Assembly (NCBI GenBank): GCA_002493325.1 | Contig: DKYL01000019.1 | Span: 1-14,038 of the forward strand | Direction of reading: 5' to 3' | DNA from: Ruminococcaceae bacterium UBA7101 | GTDB taxonomy: Bacteria > Bacillota > Clostridia > Oscillospirales > Acutalibacteraceae | DNA: 14,038 nt | In this document: one piece after another, positions 10,035 to 14,038 of the stretch | Position numbering within the stretch: the first letter of the stretch is position 1 | Layout of the letters: every line of letters begins with the position of its first letter | The notes under the pieces: generated by a model | Seen by the model: the letters and a program-made list of their open reading frames with translations, nothing else | Told to the model about the DNA's origin: nothing | The model's database searches: none | Position numbers and translations under genes: made by a program

Positions 10035-11291
10035 TTATTTTGTAGGTAAGCCCTCTTTATCATACATACAGATTGTTTCGCAAAGAATTTCAATACCTGC
10101 TGAAATAGCCTCAGGTCTTAAATTCTCGGGAGTATCAAGACGTGTATGATAATAACGCGGAGGGTCAGGATTCATAGCAGCAAATCCTGTTGCCTTGATA
10201 CCGCGCTGTGTAAATGCAGCAGCGTCTGAACCGCCTATGTAAATGGATTCAAATGACAAATCAAAGCCGCAGTTGGCAGCAGCATTTTTAACAAGGTGCT
10301 TAACGCCCCAGTCATGCTGAACTGTACCTGAAAGGTCACGGTCATAAACAGCCATATCCTCTAAATCACGGAAGGTATCAATTGCGATAACTGCTGTCGG
10401 CAGCTCCTTGAGCTCCTGCTCGTGAGCCTTTGCATAAGCCTTAGCACCGCGAAGACCTGCTTCCTCAGAGCCTGAGCAAATCATCGTAACCTCAGTATTT
10501 TCAAACTCAATGCCTGCTTCGTCAAGAGCCTTGATTGCAGCCATACCTGCATAGCAGCCTGAAAGGTTGTCAGATGCACCGGGAACAGACTTAGTCCAGC
10601 TCTGGAAGAAAAGGAATGCAATCTCAAATGGAATGAACACACAGGAAATAACAAAGAAAAGAATGAAGAACCATTTTGTTTTTTCAATATCCATTGCAGC
10701 GCCGCCCTTGCCGACGATAAGACAAACAACGGCGAAAACGGTCTGAACAATAAGACCTACAACAGCAGGAATTTCAACAAAAAGCTTTGCCTGCAAGCCG
10801 CCCATAAGATAGTTGAGTGTCCACTCAAACTGGCTGTCGGAATGACCAACAAGAATAATTCTCTGCTTAACCTCACCCTTAGGGCTTCTTGTGGCAATCA
10901 TATTATGAGATGTCTGCTTGGGGAAAAGGAAATCATCGAATTCCTTATACATCAAGAACTCAAACAAAAGCGGAATAAATGCCAAAACACAAAGCACCAA
11001 TGCCGCAATCGGCGATGCAAACCAGTTAACAAAAACAGAAGCCACACCACAAGCAACAGTGAACGGAATAAATCCCATAAAGCCCTGTCTGTGAAGTGTA
11101 AATTCTTCAATCTTGGTTTTGTCGCAATAGTTTTTCATATCCTTCTGCATCCACTGCTGCGCACGGAGCTCCTCAGGTGAACCCGGCTTACGGGGACCGA
11201 TTTTTTTACAAACCTTTGTGATACCCCTTACAGCATATTGCGTATTCTTTTCAATATCAATATTGGGTGAATACTCGTTAGCAATCTTCAT
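10035..11291 (-). CDS. Membrane-embedded M28-family metallopeptidase
   Basis: 418 aa, with a strong GGAGGAG site (11301-11307) before the ATG. The M28 (aminopeptidase Y-like) zinc and catalytic residues are all placed: H150 and D152 (VGHSDS), D241 (ASDNLSG), E276-E277 (GSEEAG), D305 (IDTFRD) and H382 (YYHTRLDT). Unlike a plain M28 enzyme, two hydrophobic blocks are inserted before and within the catalytic domain: about 72-114 (two spans) and about 171-230 (two spans). The second block lies between the first zinc-ligand motif and SDN. The active site would therefore be held next to the membrane. Substrate unknown; a peptide or other amide is likely. It is a single-gene unit with terminators at both sides. 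Confidence 0.85.
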   Translation of the reverse strand: MKIANEYSPNIDIEKNTQYAVRGITKVCKKIGPRKPGSPEELRAQQWMQKDMKNYCDKTKIEEFTLHRQGFMGFIPFTVACGVASVFVNWFASPIAALVLCVLAFIPLLFEFLMYKEFDDFLFPKQTSHNMIATRSPKGEVKQRIILVGHSDSQFEWTLNYLMGGLQAKLFVEIPAVVGLIVQTVFAVVCLIVGKGGAAMDIEKTKWFFILFFVISCVFIPFEIAFLFFQSWTKSVPGASDNLSGCYAGMAAIKALDEAGIEFENTEVTMICSGSEEAGLRGAKAYAKAHEQELKELPTAVIAIDTFRDLEDMAVYDRDLSGTVQHDWGVKHLVKNAAANCGFDLSFESIYIGGSDAAAFTQRGIKATGFAAMNPDPPRYYHTRLDTPENLRPEAISAGIEILCETICMYDKEGLPTK

Positions 11292-11373
11292 AATATGCTC
11301 TCCTCCGAAAAATAAAAATAATACCTTATTTAGTTTAACACATTAAACAGGTAAATGCAACCAAATTTATTTA

Positions 11374-11406
11374 TAAAAAAGCCTCCCGCTTGATAAACGG
11401 AAGACT
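11374..11406 (-). terminator. Terminator of the DUF1015 gene
   Basis: On the minus strand AGTCTTCCG pairs with CGGGAGGCT (9 positions, some G-U), followed by TTTTTT. Confidence 0.8.
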
Positions 11407-11417
11407 CATTGCTTTTA

Positions 11418-12656
11418 TTATGACAAATGGTGAATAAACAGTCCTGAAAGGAGTTTAGGCTCAAACCAGGTTGATTTTGGCGGCATAATAAGCCCTGCAT
11501 CGGCAATTGCCATTAAATCATCAACGGTTGTGGGATACATTGCAAAGGCAAGCTGCATATCGCTGTCTGCTCTTTTTTCAAGCTCGGCAAGTCCTCTGAT
11601 ACCGCCGATGAAATCAATTCGGTCATCTGTTTTAGGATTCTTAATGCCTAAAACCGCATCAAGCAGATAGTTCTGGAGAATGGAAACATCAAGTCTTTCA
11701 ACAGGGTCGCTTTCATTAATAATATCAGCCTTTGCCTTAAGCAGATACCACTGCTTATTAAGATACATACCAAAGGTGTGTTTGTCAGATGGCTTGCATC
11801 TGCCTTCGGTCTTTTCAACCTCAAAGGATTTTGAAATTGCAGTGATAAATTCATTTTCATCAAGCCCGTTCAGGTCCTTAACAACTCTGTTATAGTCCAT
11901 AATTTCAAGCTCTTTATCGGGGAAAGCAACGGCTAAGAAATAGTTGAACTCTTCCTCGCCTGTATAGTCAGGATTTGCCTTTCTGCGCATTTCGCCGACT
12001 CTGACAGCGGATGCACAGCGGTGATGACCGTCGGCAATATACATTGCAGAAACCGTGTCAAACAGAGCACTGAGCCTGTTAACTGTTTTGGCATCATCAA
12101 CGACCCACACGGTCTGACTGACATCGTCTGCTGTAAAATCATACACAGGCTGGTTGTTATTCATCCAGCTTTCAACTGTGCTGCTGATTTCATCATTTTT
12201 TCTGTAGGTTAAAAATATAGGTCCTGTATTTGCATCGCAGGTATTCACATGATTAATTCTGTCCTGCTCTTTTTTAGCAAGTGTATGCTCGTGCTTTTTG
12301 ATAACATTGTTCATATAATCATCAATGGAAGCACAGCCAACTATACCTGTCTGACTTCTGCCGTTCATAACCTGCTTATAGATATAAAGACACGGCTCAC
12401 TGTCCTGAATCAAATCACCGTTTTCTTCAAGAGCAATTAAATTTTCCTTAGCCTTTTCATAAACGGCTGTGTCGTATAAATCAGTTCCCAAAGGCAAATC
12501 AATTTCTGCCTTGTCGATATGTAAAAAGGATAAAGGGTTGCCCTTAACCATTTCTCTTGCCTCATCACTGCTCATTACATCATAAGGGAGTGCAGGGATG
12601 AGCGCCTGATTTTTTTCTGCAGGACGATATGCCCTGAAGCCGCGAAATACTGCCAT
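11418..12656 (-). CDS. DUF1015-family protein
   Basis: 412 aa, full family length. The N-terminus MAVFRGFRAYRPAEKNQ and PALPYDVMSSDEARE, a middle HEHTLAKKEQDRINHVNTCDANTGPIFLTY, and the motif YIADGHHRCASAVRVGE with FNYFLAVAFPDKELEIMDYNRVV are the recurring blocks of DUF1015. The charged GHHR block looks like an active site, but no reaction is established. In other Clostridia this family is often found beside serine biosynthesis genes; here it follows coaX by 20 nt and may be its third operon gene. AGAGGTTGA at about 12663-12671 supports the start. Confidence 0.92.
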   Translation of the reverse strand: MAVFRGFRAYRPAEKNQALIPALPYDVMSSDEAREMVKGNPLSFLHIDKAEIDLPLGTDLYDTAVYEKAKENLIALEENGDLIQDSEPCLYIYKQVMNGRSQTGIVGCASIDDYMNNVIKKHEHTLAKKEQDRINHVNTCDANTGPIFLTYRKNDEISSTVESWMNNNQPVYDFTADDVSQTVWVVDDAKTVNRLSALFDTVSAMYIADGHHRCASAVRVGEMRRKANPDYTGEEEFNYFLAVAFPDKELEIMDYNRVVKDLNGLDENEFITAISKSFEVEKTEGRCKPSDKHTFGMYLNKQWYLLKAKADIINESDPVERLDVSILQNYLLDAVLGIKNPKTDDRIDFIGGIRGLAELEKRADSDMQLAFAMYPTTVDDLMAIADAGLIMPPKSTWFEPKLLSGLFIHHLS

Positions 12657-12676
12657 AATTTCAACCTCTTTTTATC

Positions 12677-13441
12677 TTAATTGTTTTTTTCGTAAATCAT
12701 ACGCAGACCATCAATAAGAAGATGCTTATCCACGATAACATCATTTTCGCAATGCTGAGCAATCACTCCGCCCAAGCCGCCTGTTACAATAACCGTTGCC
12801 TTTTCACCAAGCTCACGCTCAAATCTTTTAATAAGACCGTCAAGCATAGCTGCCGTGCCGTAAACTGTACCGCTTCGCATGGAATCAATTGTATTTGTAC
12901 CGATTGCCTTTTCAGGTGCGACAATTTCAATCTGCGGAAGCTGTGCTGTTGACGAGGCAAGTGCATTCAGTGCCGTTTTAACGCCGCACAAAATAGCACC
13001 GCCAAGAAAGCCGCCGTTCTTATCAATAACAGATACAGTAGTTGCAGTACCCAAATCAAATAAAATCTGCGGACAAGGATATTTGGCAATGCTTGCCACA
13101 GCACCTACAACCATATCAGCGCCAAGCTCAGCAGGATTATTTATTTTAATGTTAAGTCCTGTTTTTACACCGGGTCCGACAACAATCGGCTTTTTGCCTG
13201 TAACAAGCATAAGGGCTTTTGATATAGTTCTGTTAAGCGGAGGAACAACCGATGATAATACACTGCCCTCAATGCTTTTTTCATCAATATTGCATATTTC
13301 AAATATACTGTGCAATTTAATTGCATATTCCTCGGCAGAATCCTCAGCCGCTGTTGACAAACGGCACTCATTCACTAATTCACTGCCGTTTAAAAAGCCT
13401 AAAACAATATTTGTATTTCCTACATCTACTGCAAGTATCAT
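12677..13441 (-). CDS. coaX: Type III pantothenate kinase
   Basis: 254 aa from ATG 13441, giving the family's MILAVDVGNTN start; an in-frame TTG 24 nt upstream lies inside the preceding gene and is less likely. ASKHA-fold motifs: phosphate loop D6-VGNTN-IVLG, PAELGAD (104-109, with the catalytic Asp at 109), second phosphate motif FDLGTATT (128-135), GGAILCG (147-153) and the TGG loop (220-222). It phosphorylates pantothenate in the first step of coenzyme A synthesis; type III enzymes are not feedback-inhibited by CoA. The residue after D109 is Met where well-studied enzymes have Arg, possibly a clade feature. It begins one base after the stop of an ECF S-component gene, so the two are translationally coupled. 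Confidence 0.95.
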   Translation of the reverse strand: MILAVDVGNTNIVLGFLNGSELVNECRLSTAAEDSAEEYAIKLHSIFEICNIDEKSIEGSVLSSVVPPLNRTISKALMLVTGKKPIVVGPGVKTGLNIKINNPAELGADMVVGAVASIAKYPCPQILFDLGTATTVSVIDKNGGFLGGAILCGVKTALNALASSTAQLPQIEIVAPEKAIGTNTIDSMRSGTVYGTAAMLDGLIKRFERELGEKATVIVTGGLGGVIAQHCENDVIVDKHLLIDGLRMIYEKNN

Positions 13442-13442
13442 C

Positions 13443-14009
13443 TTATTTATTTTCCTTTCTGCCAAGTCTTACAAGCTTAACAATGGTAGGACCTAAAATC
13501 AGGTTAACGCCAAGCTCAAACAGGAAGTTGAAGCCCACAAGACCTGTAATCATATATACAAATACATTTGTACCTTCTGCCCATAACCTGAGTGTGTCAA
13601 GGAAGAAAATGCTGCAGCCTGCCAGGAAAACACCTGTGTTGACAAACGGACATACAATTGCTGCAGTAATGGTTGCTGCAACCTTGTTCTTGTTTTCAAT
13701 TGCCTTGTAAACTGCACCTGCTGCCAGACCTGCAAGCATACCCTTGAGCAAAACAGTGATGACTGTACCCACAGGGTCAATCGCCAAAAATGCAGCCGCA
13801 TCACCTGAAGCAAGCACGGTTACACCGAATGCCAGACCAAGCCACGCACCTGAAAGCACTCCATATAGTGACGCACCGACTACTATTGGAATAAGCACAA
13901 GTGAGATTGAAAATGGTCCGAAGTGAATAGCACTGCCAACAAGCTGAAGCACAACTACAATGGCAGTGAGGAGTCCTACTCCTACAATTTTTTTTGTGTT
14001 TTTGTTCAT
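13443..14009 (-). CDS. ECF transporter S component, probably for pantothenate
   Basis: 188 aa with about six membrane spans and an N-terminal helix start TKKIVGVGLLTAIVVVLQLVG, typical of S components of energy-coupling factor vitamin transporters. IHFGPFSISLVLIPIVVGASLYG is a characteristic first-half pattern. These proteins bind a vitamin and borrow the shared EcfA/A'/T module, which is not in the window. The coupling to coaX (stop at 13443, coaX ATG at 13441) suggests pantothenate as substrate, that is a PanT-like role; this is context inference. AAAGGAAA lies upstream at about 14019-14025. The leader GCAGAAAGGAAAAT occurs both here and before coaX. Confidence 0.88.
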   Translation of the reverse strand: MNKNTKKIVGVGLLTAIVVVLQLVGSAIHFGPFSISLVLIPIVVGASLYGVLSGAWLGLAFGVTVLASGDAAAFLAIDPVGTVITVLLKGMLAGLAAGAVYKAIENKNKVAATITAAIVCPFVNTGVFLAGCSIFFLDTLRLWAEGTNVFVYMITGLVGFNFLFELGVNLILGPTIVKLVRLGRKENK

Positions 14010-14038
14010 ATTAAATTTTCCTTTCTGCTACTGTTCCT

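Overview
The window looks like a chromosomal segment of a low-to-moderate GC, endospore-forming Firmicute. The class Clostridia, and an Oscillospiraceae/Ruminococcaceae-like gut lineage, is my best guess. The evidence is the conserved SRP RNA-dnaX-ybaB-recR cluster, smpB beside tmRNA, a spoVAE gene, and AGGAGG-type ribosome binding sites with sigma-A-like promoters. No species can be named from the sequence alone.

Region 1 (1-2261) is very AT-rich and accessory. A minus-strand operon reads DUF1413-like small protein, then an ImmA/IrrE-type metallopeptidase, then a class III nucleotidyl-cyclase-like protein that runs off the left edge. It is driven from a promoter (TTGACA-17-TTATAT) embedded in nested ACATATATGT dyads. 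The region ends at a 47-nt 3' fragment of a tRNA-Arg(ACG) gene, as expected for the attachment-site scar of an element integrated into that tRNA. The tRNA tail and its terminator are repeated 151 bp further on. The cyclase plus metallopeptidase pair on an apparent mobile element is a candidate cyclic-nucleotide (Pycsar-like) defence module.

Region 2 (2461-6380) is housekeeping, all on the minus strand: SRP RNA (ffs), dnaX, ybaB, recR, smpB and tmRNA (ssrA). A 100-bp imperfect palindrome separates ybaB from recR. Region 3 (6358-7721) holds a flavin-reductase-like protein, an SCP2-like lipid-carrier protein and an orphan spoVAE.

Region 4 (7722-9930) is accessory again and mostly on the plus strand. 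It starts with what looks like a complete type I toxin-antitoxin locus. This has a UUCG-capped mRNA, a leader ORF, a 23-aa membrane peptide, a bidirectional terminator, and a convergent antisense RNA from a perfect consensus promoter. Then come an XRE regulator with a small membrane/acidic protein, and a SLOG-family protein overlapping a small helical protein.

Region 5 (9997-14038) is on the minus strand: an ECF transporter S component, a type III pantothenate kinase (coaX), a DUF1015 protein, and a membrane-embedded M28 peptidase. The S component and coaX are one base apart, suggesting a vitamin uptake and coenzyme A entry unit.
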